A DNA stretch of 60,000 nt from Owenia fusiformis (Eukaryota; Annelida; Polychaeta; Sabellida; Oweniidae). The translations under genes were made by a program, and so were the position numbers. Below the pieces are notes generated by a model. That model made no database searches and was not told where the DNA came from. It saw nothing but the letters and a program-made list of their open reading frames with translations. The stretch lies in NCBI GenBank assembly GCA_903813345.2, contig CAIIXF020000008.1:12812822-12872821 (forward strand). Reading direction: 5' to 3'. Shown one piece after another: positions 1 through 12,500 of the stretch. Every line of letters starts with the position of its first letter. Positions within the stretch are counted from its first letter, which is position 1.

Positions 1-127
1 TGGGATGATATTGGTAACAAAGGGAGACAAGAGAAAGAACCATGCTACACATGTAATCAGAGAGTTTCAATTTTTTTTGTTCAGCGCAACGCATAAAACT
101 GGGCTAAGAGCTCTTAGTTAAAACTGA

Positions 128-309
128 TGGATTTACACTCGCTTGTAAAACGTTTTAACGCTAAGATGTCTTGGCTATGACTAGGGTCCAAAAACGTTTT
201 ATCTAAGCGCTCTTAGCCGAGAGCTCGTGAGAAAATCTCGATTTACATTACATTTGTAAAATGTTTTAAAGCTAAAACATTTTGGCCAAGATGTCTTAGG
301 GCTCTAGTG
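128..309. repeat. Small palindromic repeat, MITE-like
   Basis: The ends are inverted copies of GGATTTACACT, near 130 and again near 300 as AGTGTAAATCC. The interior holds two related copies of a TTGTAAAAnGTTTTAA block and an AAGATGTCTT block. No coding potential is seen. It lies in the intron before the first visible exon of the partial gene. Confidence 0.4.
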
Positions 310-442
310 TAAATCCAACAATTGAGAAATAGATATACCTTCGAGTTTTAGTTTGAATACTAAGTTTAGTTTTAAGCAGTGTTTCATATTTTGAGTTCAC
401 TTAAACCAATATTATGTTTTTGTTTTTAAAAGGGTTTTGTAG

Positions 443-3400
443 ATGCTAAAGGGGATATGGCATTAAAGACAGTAAATGTGATGGCTATGCAGTTTTACCT
501 GCCCCCTAATAGAGCTTCAGATTGGACAGGGAAACGGTTGGAGGTAAGATTATATAATATACAAAAAAGATAAATATGAACTCTTGACCCACTATAAACT
601 TACAACTAGTAGGCCACATAATCACAAAAAATATTTTTAAAGGGCGGTATAATTTTGATCGTAAATGAACACAAAGTGTTGTAATGTATATGATGATCTG
701 CAGCTTGTAGAAATATATATAAATCTTATTTGCTGTAAATGTCAGGTGAGCAGTTTTTCAGCAAAGTAATAAGCGAAGGTTTATATCAAGTTACAGATCA
801 CCAAATTATGTTTGTGAAATTTAAGATCAGAATTAAAGACATCGCCCTTTTTTTATTTTAATAATCAATATTGATATAAAATTTAGATAATTCAATAACA
901 TTAACCCTAAATGTAGTTGATGGAAGTAGATGAAAACACCATTAAAATAACCATTACAAGCTGGCATAAATATACTTCATGATGCCTATCCCAGATTACA
1001 ACATATCAATATGTTGTAAACATTTTATTATTTACATTGTAATTTCAGCTTTGCTAATGATGAAAGAAAATGCAAATTAACTCATATAGTAAAATATTAA
1101 CTTGATATCCTGAATGATTACATTGTATAATTTTACCTAAATTACTGATTATTCACTGATTTTTTGATTAAAATAAATAATGTTTTCTAATTAATCTCTG
1201 CTATACATCTTAATTTTCAAATTAATTCTGATCAGTCTCATTCTGCCTGGACTAGTGATATTAATTATTCCATTGGATGAAGTTTGTAGGGATATAGAGA
1301 AGCAATCTGTCTGTCCATTCGTTCATCCACTGGTGTGTCTGGGCAATAACTCAAATACTGGTGGTTAATTGATGGATTTGGTTCAAGTTTTATAGGTCAA
1401 TTATGCCTTATGCGTATGGGGCCTCTGCTCAAGATTGAATTTTTGATAGGTCGCTCAATGCAAAATGGCGACCATTTTTCATTAAAATATGTAATCTTTG
1501 GTAACTCAAATAGCAATTGACGGATTTGGTTCAATTATATGCTGATGCTTCAGGTACAAGATGGCTGGTCAATTCAAAATGGCTTCCATTTTTCATAAAA
1601 AAATGCAATTACCAGTTACAGGAATTTTATATTTTACGTCTATGCATTATGGTCATGAGACTAGCTTTACTCAAGAAAGAATTTGATATATGGCATGTTC
1701 AGTCATGAGTGTAGATTTTGTCTAAAGTCATTTCTATGACAATGTCCAAAATGACAAACTATTTGTTAAAATACATGTATGTTTTCTTCGATGGGATTTG
1801 CTTCTCCTTGGAGTTCTGTTTTCTAGTTATGAAATGCAATGGGCTAGTGATTTTGACTGAAATAAGGAAAACAGATTACATTCATTCTTATAATTTGATT
1901 ATTTTATGTATCATTGAGGGCTGAATATCAGTTTACAATATATACAATTCTGTAAATTGACGGGTAGCTATAGTATCTGAATGTAAATTGAGGTAAATGG
2001 CCTGAATATATTTATTGCATTATTTTATGAATATTATACCATCTAAATTGTCTTAGATCTTTTTAAAGTGTTTTCTTTGTCAGAATTGTAAACTATACTT
2101 CATATAAACATTTAATGTGAAAAGCTTGTTCTGTGATATTGATCCAATTTTCCTACTAAAATAAACATTTAAGAGGAAATAAAATGACATGTTTGTTTGG
2201 TACAGTATGTTCGAAACATTAACTTAAGTGTGTTAAGAATACTTTTGAATTTATCAGCTCAGCTTATGAGCTGTGATCAGAATAAGACCCACATGGCAAA
2301 TTTAAGATTAATGATATATTCCATGTTCCCTCAGTTAGAAGCTGTCACTGGACTTACATTGATTTTGTCAAAGATACATGTAAGCCATTGTCAACACATG
2401 GAAATATAAATATTCTGGGCAAATTTAGTAATGCTCCTGAAATATTCATTTTTTGAAATGGTAACCTTCCATGACGTATGTTGTTACTTCTTCTTAGGTT
2501 AAGTTACTAGATACATGTATCTTATTATTTAGATTTTAATTGTACATCAGAAATAATCCAAAATGGCTGTTAAAATAGTGTAAGGAATTTTCATCCATTT
2601 TTAAATATCTCCAATGTGTATTTATTAAAATGTAATAGCTGTCCCATAATTTGAGATTTGATCCAAAAGATGAAATATTGAAATTGAATTGGAAACAGTT
2701 TGGGCAATCTAGTATAGGGTAAATAGGAAGAGCAACCCCCTCCCCGTCTATCTTACTGAAATGTGTACTTAGGTTAATTAAAATGAATGTACATTACATA
2801 TAAGCTACCTACAGTTACCTACATAGACAATACCTCAAAATAATAACATTAAAATATTTTATATTTAGGTGGATGGATCTCATATTGCTCATGTGAAGTT
2901 AGGAGTGAACTACTGTCTAAGCCAAGGTAGGGGAGACATACAAATCATATAATATGATGCATACCTCAACACATTCTTTGATGCTGATACCACTGCCAAT
3001 GGATTAATTAAGCCATGGTCAAATGCAAGAATCTATATAAATCATTTTGTCAATCATGATTATTCACTAAAACTATTTAAATCTATGACCCAAACACATA
3101 CAGAGGACAGGACAATGGTATCATCATTTAATTAGTGAGAACATTGTATCTAATCAACATATACGTGTACATGTAAGTACTATTAATCATGTTCATGAAT
3201 TGAAATTTTTCATGTCAACAGATAGATGGCATGAGTGCATAGAGTCAGACCTTCAGAGAGGTCCCTCTACCTTGGGTCCTTCACGTCGTGTGGCAGAATC
3301 ACCATTCCTCATAGTAGTAGGTGAGTATAGTAGAACCAAAAACCAAATAAGTAATATATTATGTGGTCACCTTTGAGCCTCAGTCAGTTGTCATATGTTA

Positions 3401-6400
3401 GGAACAGTGGCAGATCCAGAAATTATAAGGGGGGGGCCCAAAGTTTGAGTCTGGAAAAAATATCCTTGCTTGCACTGAAAAAAATTTGTGCCCCTAAAAC
3501 CAAAAGTTTGGTACCCTGCGTGCAGAGTCTAGTTAAACTACACTCTGCCTAGTAGAGACCATATTACAGTTTAGTAGCCCGGCCCCCACGACGGGTACCG
3601 GTGACAGTTTGGGTAATAATATAAATCACTTCTGACCTATGCGCTGACCTTTCTTCCACCATTCAGCGAGCCTGAACAAACATACGCCAAATGCGTTCTA
3701 ATGAAATTCCGGGCTCAACGATGACGTCAGAAGGAATGACCATATATAGAACGTCGGTCAAATTTGGCCGACGAACACTGATTGGCGCGGTGAGTTCACA
3801 GGTTTATTTTAGTTTGAAAGAGTGAAGACGAAGCTCTCTTTTAAGAAGTGAAGTCAAACGAATGCAAAGGGTAAAAGTTTGGCCAATTTTTTGATAGATT
3901 GGCCAAATTATGTCCAAAAGGGCCCACTTTTAAGGCCCTACGAAATTTTGGTGCCCAAAAATAAAAAAATCTTTACCTACTGAAGCGGGGGGGGGGCCAT
4001 GGGCCTACAGTGTATAGTGTACTACAGTGTATAGAGTGCCAGGCCTGTAACCATTTACCATAATTTAGATTTGAATTTAGAATTTGGATTTACCAAAATT
4101 CCAGGGGGTTCACTTTAACAACTTTGGCCCAAAAATGGGCAAAATCACTTGAAAAGTGCTCAGAACTGTGAAAAACTGCCTGATTTTGAAAGAACTCAGG
4201 CATCTTTCACAAAGGTTTAGAACAAATCCCCTGGAAATGACTTCATTATTTTACTGGATACACATCAATTTATGACAAGTTTGTAAAAGAAATGTTGATT
4301 GCAGGGAACAGAACCGGTTTGTTACCAGTATTTTTAAAGTTGTGGTGTCAGAGCAATGTCCCAGCCATAGTGTCCGCCAAATTGCCAATATGTCAACAAT
4401 ATTGCCAAATTAAGTCGCGCCAAATTAAACTACATGTATTTACAGTATCAACCAGAATCTGTACACGCATGTCATACATGTATTTAGGTAGCCAAGGATC
4501 TGTTGAGACAAGGCAAGCCATTCTAGAGTTTGCTGTCTATATAGCCAACCAGTTCTACCTAACCTCAGATACCCTTGCCCCTATTGTACAAGATGTAGAT
4601 CTCTCAACATCAGTCGCAGGTATATGATATCACTGGGAATGTAATGTATGTAATTATAATTTCAAATGTCCATTTCAAAATGTCCAATCTCAAATCCCCT
4701 TTTTGATTTTTATTGCCTTTTTCATTGAAGCATATTTTATAATCCAATTTTCATTCTTTTGACATTTTATAGTAATAAAAAGCCTGATCAACTGGTTATG
4801 TTGGACATTTTTTAAATTTTTTTTTATTAATGATTTATTTCAAAAATATAGATTAAGTTGACTCATGTGTTGTAGCTTTGCAGCACAGCATTATAAACCA
4901 CAAATAAATCCTGTAAAACAGGCAATAAACCTTTAGAGGCCGGCCTATTGTTGTAGATCCACTGATCTATGTATTTCCTAGTGAAGAAATGTTAACATCA
5001 AGTTTTAAAGAATTTTGTATGAACTAGCACATCCATATTTTCTCCATTTCAGATGGCTATAATTTGATAGTATTAGGAGGCCCGACTGAGAACACATATG
5101 CCTTACAGTTCATTGATCGACTTCCAATACAGGTGGATGACTCAGGTGAGTTACTTAATTTTTGCCATTCAAACTTGAAGCATCTGGAAAATTGAGCCTG
5201 AATATTGAGTGGTGAAATAGCTAGGTGCATTTTTTATTGAAAGAACAATTTATGTCACCACCTACAAGTAGTGACACATTGTAATAGTCCACAACTTTTT
5301 CTGGATGCAGTTGGGTGTTCAGAGTCCACAACAAATGGCACTGTATTTGTAACAAATGACAGGTCACCTGTAACAAATGGGAGGTAGTGACATTTTGCAT
5401 GTTAATGTCTTGTTTACGCTAGAGCTGTTTTGAATATATTATACAAATATACTATCAGTATCATCTTTCGCATTTGTTTATTTGTGGCATAAAATATTCC
5501 CAATACATGTATCTAGTTCATCATAATCATGAATCATGATATTGATAAAAGAAAAATGTTTGTTACTGTTCATTCAGAATTTATTAAGGTCTAGTCTTCT
5601 ATATGCAGCAGTTTCTTAGTTATTACTTACTATTATATTGTTAGGTACACATTGTTTTTCTTGTTTATTTCTTTACTTAGACCATGCTTACTGAAAATCA
5701 ACAGATCAATAATGTTGTTATCATAAGTTCTAAGTGCCGTCAATATCTGTATTAACTTTTTTATGGTAATCATGAAGTTGAGTATTATAAAGGATTATTA
5801 TTATTATAGAGGATTCACACATAGCTAAGGCAAGGTGTGTCCGATTCCAACCAATCCAGACACAGTATTTCAAATAACTGCAGTGCATTATATAACCAAT
5901 CACTGCATCAAGGTTATTCCTTATGTGGTTGTCAAGGTGACAACTTGAGTCTACAGAGTGAAATTGATGCTTTGACAGCTTGACCCTTGCAAAGAGTGTC
6001 ATTGAAAACAAATTCTTTAAGGGATTTCGTATCTTTTAAGTGACATGGTAGAAAATATTTTGCAATGTGTGAAAAGAATTTAAGCCCAAGACTCAATGCA
6101 TTGTTGAATGACCATTCCCTTCAGGCATTGTTTCCTAAAATTAACACTCGATGCTGTGCATCTTGTTCAAATCTTGGAAAGCAACACCTTCAAGGAATGG
6201 TCATTCCACATTGCATGGAGTCCAGGCCTTAGATCCTCAAGTTAATAGATCTGTTTGCATATGATATTTGAACCAAAATAGGTAAAGTTAGCACCCATTT
6301 GAGAAAAAATCTTTTTCTAAACTCTCTAAATGAAAGATAATTTCGTGGATATTGATTAAAGGGTAACATGATATTTATCAAGGGAGCATAGTGACTGAGT

Positions 6401-7729
6401 GTCAATATATTTACCCAATGTTAGTGTCTTATTACATATCTAGAATTGTGGATTAACATCTATCAATAAATGGATGTTTGTAAGATCATCATTACGTGAT
6501 ACTTTTATTCGCCTTATATGATACCTCAGAAGGATTTTAATTGTCAAACTGACATACTATACCTTAAAGCTATCCAATTTGACTTGCAAATGAAGGCACA
6601 TTAAACTTAAGTGGTTCTTTATTTATGGAAATGCTTGAACAAATATTTATAAGTCATTATTTTTTTTTTCAGGTTTAAAGATTGCTAGTTGCAGATATGA
6701 AACTTCAAGAACTGGTGCCTTGATCCTAGCTCCTCATAGCAACCATCACCTTGCATTGTTATTGCTAGGTAACACAATAGAGGGTCTTAGTGATGTTGTA
6801 ACCTTGGCAACACCAACAATTCCACCCATGGCAAGATCACCAGTAAGTGTTTTCAAATATTTATAAGTACTAAAAAGAATATTTCTATTGAGAAAACTGT
6901 TATATTTGAATTAACACCTGCTTGACCCATATTATCACTGTTACACAGCTGGATGACTCTAACTGCAGTTAGCTTCATTCAAGATGGTTGCCGAAATTCT
7001 TTTGTTTTCGATAAACCTCCGATTTCAGCTAAACTAAGTTGAATCTGGATTCTTAATGTTTCACCATGCAAATTAATAAAGCTACGATGGTAAATAATCA
7101 CAAGAAATTGCTCAAATAACTGCGATATTGGAGAATTTTAAAGAAAATGGCTTCACTTAGAATGACTCTAACTGAAATTGATGATGACGTAGATCATCAA
7201 CTTCAGTTAGAGTCATTCTAAGTGAAGCCGTTTTCTTTAAAATTCTCTATTATTTCGGGTGTTTGGGCATTCATTCGTGGTTGAATACAACCGTAGTTTG
7301 ATTAATTTGCATGGCTGAAACTTTTGGAATCAAGATTCAGCTTAGTTTAGCTGAAATCGGAGGTTTATCGAAAACAAAAGAATTTCGGCAACCATTTTGA
7401 ATGAAGCTAACTGCAGTTAGAGTCATCCAGCTGTGGAACAGTGATTATGGACTATACTGCTGTTTTTGTGCAATATCCATGGCAAAAACAATGAATTTTT
7501 TTTATCATATTCATGTTATACAAATCTTGTAAATTGATATTTTCTGCTTTACAACCCCAAATTATTAACGCCTGATCATTATTTCTTTCAGTTTTCCAAT
7601 CTGGTTCCCGACTTTGTGATCACCGGCCCAGAGTTCAGAGCTAAAGGTCCTGGAGGATATCTATGTGTGGGACACTGGGGGAATAGATGGGATTTCAGGC
7701 CTGAGCTCTCCTCATGTGCACATTGTTGA
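443..7729 (+). CDS. C-terminal seven exons of an unrecognised gene
   Basis: Exons are 443-543, 2869-2926, 3222-3320, 4488-4619, 5053-5145, 6673-6842 and 7592-7729 (stop TGA). Each is bounded by AG and GT and the phases join without a break, giving the last 263 residues; the start lies before the window. Readable segments include PFLIVVGSQGS (exons 3-4), GGPTENTYALQFIDRLP (exon 5), VTLATPTIPPMARSP (exon 6) and GPGGYLCVGHWGNRW (exon 7), ending in SSCAHC. There are no membrane segments. The pattern faintly recalls C-terminal parts of large secreted hydrolases, but I cannot place the family and claim no function. AATAAA signals follow at 8421 and near 8579. The introns hold several repeats, including a 520-bp hairpin. 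Confidence 0.75.
1290..1900. repeat. Diverged dispersed repeat with internal periodicity
   Basis: Within an intron of the partial gene, a block with phrases such as AACTCAAATA, GATGGATTTGGTTCA, CAAAATGGC and CCATTTTTCAT recurs about every 100-130 bases. The same phrases recur at 41330-41740 and more weakly near 14990-15230. Small ORFs inside are by-products of the repeat. No transposase or end structure is visible. Confidence 0.4.
3405..4005. repeat. Possible transposable fragment with G-rich ends
   Basis: The left end reads GTGGCAGATCCAGAAATTAT followed by a run of G. The right end near 3987 is again a G run. A similar end in the opposite orientation lies at 13380-13413 (poly-C then TTGGATCCGCCAGTG), which suggests a dispersed family. 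The middle (3560-3880) is less AT-rich than the surrounding intron and has no recognisable coding sequence. Boundaries are approximate. Confidence 0.3.
4040..4210. repeat. Degenerate copy of the GGCCCGTAGCCAGG repeat family
   Basis: It shares the core CCAGGGGGTTCACTTT, then CCAAAAATGGGCAAAATCA, AAAAGTGCTCAGAA and TGATTTTGAAAGAA with the better copies at 11617-11813 and 36930-37127. The terminal inverted repeats are eroded (AGGCCTGTAACCA at the left). It lies in an intron of the partial gene. Confidence 0.5.
5251..5394. repeat. Short MITE-like repeat (GTCACCACCT ends)
   Basis: Inverted ends GTCACCACCT (about 5253) and AGGTAGTGAC (about 5382) enclose about 140 bases. A related copy lies in intron 4 of vWA gene B at 27411-27513, sharing AGTGACA, CATTGTAATAGTCCACAAC-like and AACAAATG phrases. 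No coding capacity. Confidence 0.5.
6930..7449. repeat. About 520-bp near-perfect inverted repeat (foldback)
   Basis: The two arms, roughly 6931-7180 and 7200-7449, are near-exact reverse complements. Both outer ends read ATTATCACTG-like and then CAGCTGGATGACTCTAACTG, and the apex lies near 7180-7200. It sits in the last intron of the partial gene, so the transcript could fold into a stem of over 200 base pairs. No transposase is present. It is probably a foldback/MITE element. Confidence 0.8.
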
Positions 7730-9170
7730 TTTCTAGTTCAGTTTTGCCCTCTTATGTACATATACATGTAATGAGTCCTCTTATGGTGACAAATCAAGAA
7801 CTATTTATTTAATAACTTTAATGTGATATGATTTTCTATGTTTTTTTTGTTTTGTTTTTTTAATTAATTTTTTTTCTATGTTAAGTTTACAAAAACATTG
7901 TATCGGTCTCCAGGGTATCCACTGACCATACATGAGTAGTAAGAGATATTTCCTGCTACATTTTTATAATCTAGACAATTATAGACATTCTTTGTGAAAA
8001 CTGTTCTTGTTAATGGAGCAAACTTAGAATTTCCTTATAACCATGCTTTGCCTTATAACATGTAAGAGAAAATTACAAAATCAAATACCGATTCTCAAAG
8101 GAAAGTTATTTGTTGCAGTTGGTGTACTTTAGCTGAAGATGTTCAAAGATGTTGAAGTATATTGATCTATTAATGCTTCAAACACAAGTGTTTGTTGGAC
8201 CACATCCCTTACTTTCTCAGGTATAGCCAATGGATGACAATGCTTGTGTAAACTATGCATTTCACAAAATTGGAATAAAACATTCACTTGACTAATTAAT
8301 GTTATGTAACATTTGATAATCATGTCAACTCATAAATCGTTTCCTATTTTAATTATTCCTTTAATCTCACTGCGAGAGTTGTTTATGTAATTTATAATGT
8401 TGTTCATTGGAGATTGTGACAATAAAGGTTTTTATGTAAAATATTTACATGTACATTAATTTTGATATTTGAAAGTTCGATTGTATATCTTTGCATAAAA
8501 GATACCAATCACTATCAAAGAGTGAATACTGAAATTTTTAGTGGGTACCGTTGGTACGGTACTGTCATAATTTTGGAAATAAATCTTTGTTCACTATAAA
8601 TACTCTGTGTAACCTGTGTGTCCAGTCTTCTACTGAAGTGTGCCAGACCATGAACCAGAAACACGTCAAAGGCAACTTAGAAACTAATAGATAAATTAGG
8701 GAGATTGTACCATGGAATGGGAACGTCTAATTGAAAGTCAGAACGCGAGATTTTACCAATATAAAGGATCTTGGACTATTTATTTTTTATAAAAACTTTA
8801 ATCTCGGACAAAAACACCTCGTGTAATGGCAAAACCAAGCATTAATCTGCAGGAACTCTGTGTTGGAGGCCACTTCTGGTCAAATAAGAAGTGATTGAAA
8901 ACGGCTCAGACGTCATATTCTCAGAAAGATTGTTCTTCTTTTTATGTTGTAACAGGTGAAAGACTTTACGTGCATTCATAATCATAATTTGTGAATCTGT
9001 ATTTGCTGTGGTGCAATTAAAGGAGCACAAATGTTGACATAAAATAATTCATAGGATCTATACTTTTGTTTGCACTGTGTATATGTTAATACCATATATT
9101 ACCCTTTAGTAGAAAATTATCTATATCGGCTTATAAGAAATGGACTTCTTGAAAACTGAAAGCAACATGT
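7730..9170. other. 3' UTR and intergenic spacer
   Basis: It begins with the 3' end of the partial gene; AATAAA at 8421-8426 and near 8579 are candidate poly(A) signals. The rest is AT-rich spacer leading to vWA gene A. No convincing coding exon or repeat was recognised. Confidence 0.5.
8421..8426 (+). promoter_or_regulatory. Candidate poly(A) signal of the partial gene
   Basis: AATAAA about 690 bases after the stop codon. A second AATAAA near 8579, followed by a GT-rich stretch, is an alternative. Confidence 0.4.
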
Positions 9171-9173
9171 TCT

Positions 9174-9224
9174 TATATCACTTAAATCCATAAAATTACA
9201 TCAAGAACACACAAACGAAACGTG
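9174..9224 (+). promoter_or_regulatory. Candidate promoter and non-coding first exon of vWA gene A
   Basis: A TATA-like TTATATCA near 9173 is followed by a GTAAGT splice donor at 9225. Genes B, C and D show a TATA-like box and a GTAAGT donor about 65 bases apart upstream of their ATG. Here the spacing is about 51 bases, so this copy is less certain. The intron would end at an AG shortly before the ATG at 9507 (for example near 9487). Confidence 0.35.
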
Positions 9225-9506
9225 GTAAGTAATTTAACTGTCTTTCTATTTAATTGAATATTTTTCTTGATAATGTCCTCAATGTTTTGTCCAACAAGAT
9301 CATTTTGTTAGATATTGCATGCGAAACTCAGAGTCAGAGGCAAAAGTTCGATCACTAATTTGGAATGAACTCTGAACTACCCTTTCCAATGCTTTGATTT
9401 TTGCTTCTTTTAGAGAGACCTTCTCCCGGGCTTCATCTACACTGAACTAAGTTCTGACATCCGGGATATTCTGAAGTATTGACTCAGCAAGTTTTGTTTT
9501 TGTCGA

Positions 9507-12500
9507 ATGGCGTCCTTATACATTACAACTTTACTTCTGGGGGTTATCGGAAGCCGGGCCGTCGATCGTTGTGTTGATATCTACGACTACTACCGCATGT
9601 TTGGACTAGATGTGAATTTTAAAAAGGGTATTTTTATGATCGCATACATCAGAGACATATATTTTATATGTCTCTGAAAATATATGTCCCTGCATACATC
9701 AAACCTTAAAACTTAATTAAGTCTTTATCAATCTTTATAGAAATTAACAGTATTTTAATCATCAACCATGTTTGCTCCAAAATGTGTACCGTATATAAAC
9801 TAAAAATAAACACAGCATTCATTGACATCTTAAAGGCAAACTATGTCATGAAACATTAAATGCTGGAACTCTGCAAAGTTTTAGTTAACTAATGTTATCT
9901 ATTATTCCAGATCTGTGTATTGACATTGTGTTTGCGTTAGACAGGTCTTGTAGCATTCCCGAAGAAGACCTCCACAATGAATATCGCATCATTGAGGAGA
10001 CCATAAATGGTATAGCAGGCTTTGGACGAAATAAGACGAGGGTAAGAACCTTGGCAGGTCTCACACGTTCGTCGACAAAGTTATGCGATTGGTGATGAGT
10101 GGTTTCCATGACAACAATACATGTACATCCTCTTAATATACACAGTAATTTTAGTCATACTTTGTGCAGAAGATGCGCCCAGTATTAGTTCTATTCTTCA
10201 AAGTTTGGATTAAAACAGATTAAATTGACAATTCTGGATAATAGAGGTGTTCTTTATTTAACAGTCCTCGTACATTGTATGTACGAATTTTCGTAGAGAC
10301 ATTGCTAAATTGATTTACATCTGCTGAATATATGATTGATAATTTATACTTTCATTTGTGAAACAAACCCAAGACGAATTATTGCTCTCGAAAGCGTCTT
10401 CGATGCCGCAAAAAACGTGATTATGTTCTGACAGGTCATTTCTTGATTTTAGATCGGTCTCGTAACATTTGATATAAATGCCAGAGTTGTATTTGGTTTC
10501 AACGATGAAGCAACATCAACCAGGGAAGGTTTACTTGCCAAACTTCGAGAACTGAAAAGAGAAGGAACTGCACCTGATAGGTGTAAGACATTCACTTGGG
10601 AAGCTCTGAAATTGGCCAGGGAGGATCCAAGGCTCTTCGGTATATATTTAAGTATTTCAAATTATAAAATGATGTCAAATAATTATAGTATAAAGTATAT
10701 GAAGTAGGTAGTATTCTTACATGCAATATGTTTAAGATTGATTGTTGATTGAATTCATATTGTTAATAGGATTGTTCTGTGGTTATTTATTGTCCCGAGT
10801 AAAAAGAAATTACACGCATTTTAATGATCAAATAATGATCAGTCATCTTGACTGCAACTTGTTATGGTCTTAAAGTAAATACAGTTGAATCAGTTTGTCA
10901 ATTGATTTGGTCTGATTGTTGTTTTTTAGATTGATAAATCTAGTAACTTCACGCACTTGTTTATTTAAGGAAGGAAGAATCGCGTATCATTCTATTTTTG
11001 ATATGTAAAAGCATTTGTGAATGTACTAACCCATTCTAATAATGCCCGGCTTCGCCCTCGTGCATTATGTGTACGGATTCGAACATGCACTCATGGTTTT
11101 AAAGGGTCTAGTGCACTCTCCATTATGATTTCCCCATGAACAAAATGAATCATTTTTAGGTGTAACATAAAGAATACAATGTCACATAATACTTTGGAAA
11201 TATTGAAGCATTTTGACCCACATGGGCTGAGGTTGAGGTCATTAAGTTCAGCAAGGGTTACTGACTTGACAATGGATGTGCTCCATTGGCTTAACATGTG
11301 GATACCATCAGATTCCAATGGAGGCCATTGGTTTCTATTGATTTTCACAAAAATACCTAAAATACACTATGACCTGAATCGATTGCAAATTAAATAATTT
11401 CACAATATGACACAAATGGTATATCACATCAGATGTGCAAATATGAAGTTTGCAATCGATTCAGGTCATACTTCAAATTAAAAGATTTTCATTTTCTCCA
11501 ACAAAACGGCGATAAAAAATGCTTCAAAAGCAACTTTTACACTTATGAAATGCCACACAACTTTGTAAATCCATTATACTGTTATGTTTCATTAATTAAT
11601 AACATATTTGGATAATAGGCCCGTAGCCAGGATTTGCCAAGGGGGGTTCACTTTTTGGAAAATTCCAGGGGGTTCACATTAGACAATTTTGGTCCAAAAA
11701 TGGCCAAAATCAGTTAAAAAGTGCTCAGAATGGTGAAAAACTGCATGATTTTGAAAGAATCTTTGGCCGGGGGGGGGGGTTCGCTCGAACCCCTCCCCCC
11801 TGGCTACGGGCCTGGATAAGATGTAGGGATATGTAGGATGCAAATGGATTTTGACATACACAAAAAATACTTCCTGGTTTGAAATCTATGGCTTTCCGCT
11901 TTATGATTGAATTAGGCCCTAATAAGTGGCCCATACAGCAATACAGTGCTCAATATAGGTCAACAAGATACTAGTGTGCATATAAATGTAATAATAAAAG
12001 CAGTTTACTCATTTTGAAAAATCAGATGAACAATTTTTTTCATTTTCATGGGGAGATTTCAATGGAGAACGCACTGCTTCCTTTCCAAAAGATTAATTAC
12101 AGGATTCTTTATTGCAATTCAATCATGACCCTGAATCAAAAGTACATAAGTACATAAAACATTTATTGAGATGACAATGTATGTGAAACTTAATATTTAT
12201 TAATTTATATATATAAATAAATGAAATAGACACTGAATTATGAATATATAGGAATCAAACATACCAATTAACTGTTTCAAAAGTTCATCATTGGTTTTAT
12301 GTTTGAACCTACTTTGTGCTTCAACAACTTGCAATGTTTACAATTTTTTCCCCAGTTAATCATTTCAAAAACAAAGTCCTGTGGATCAAGGTCAAACATT
12401 CCATTCATCAGTTGAATCTTATAATTCCAGTTCACCATTTACATTCTGCAAAGTTAAAGTTGAAGGTTAGCCTTCATTTTCACGCAGACTCTTACTCAAT

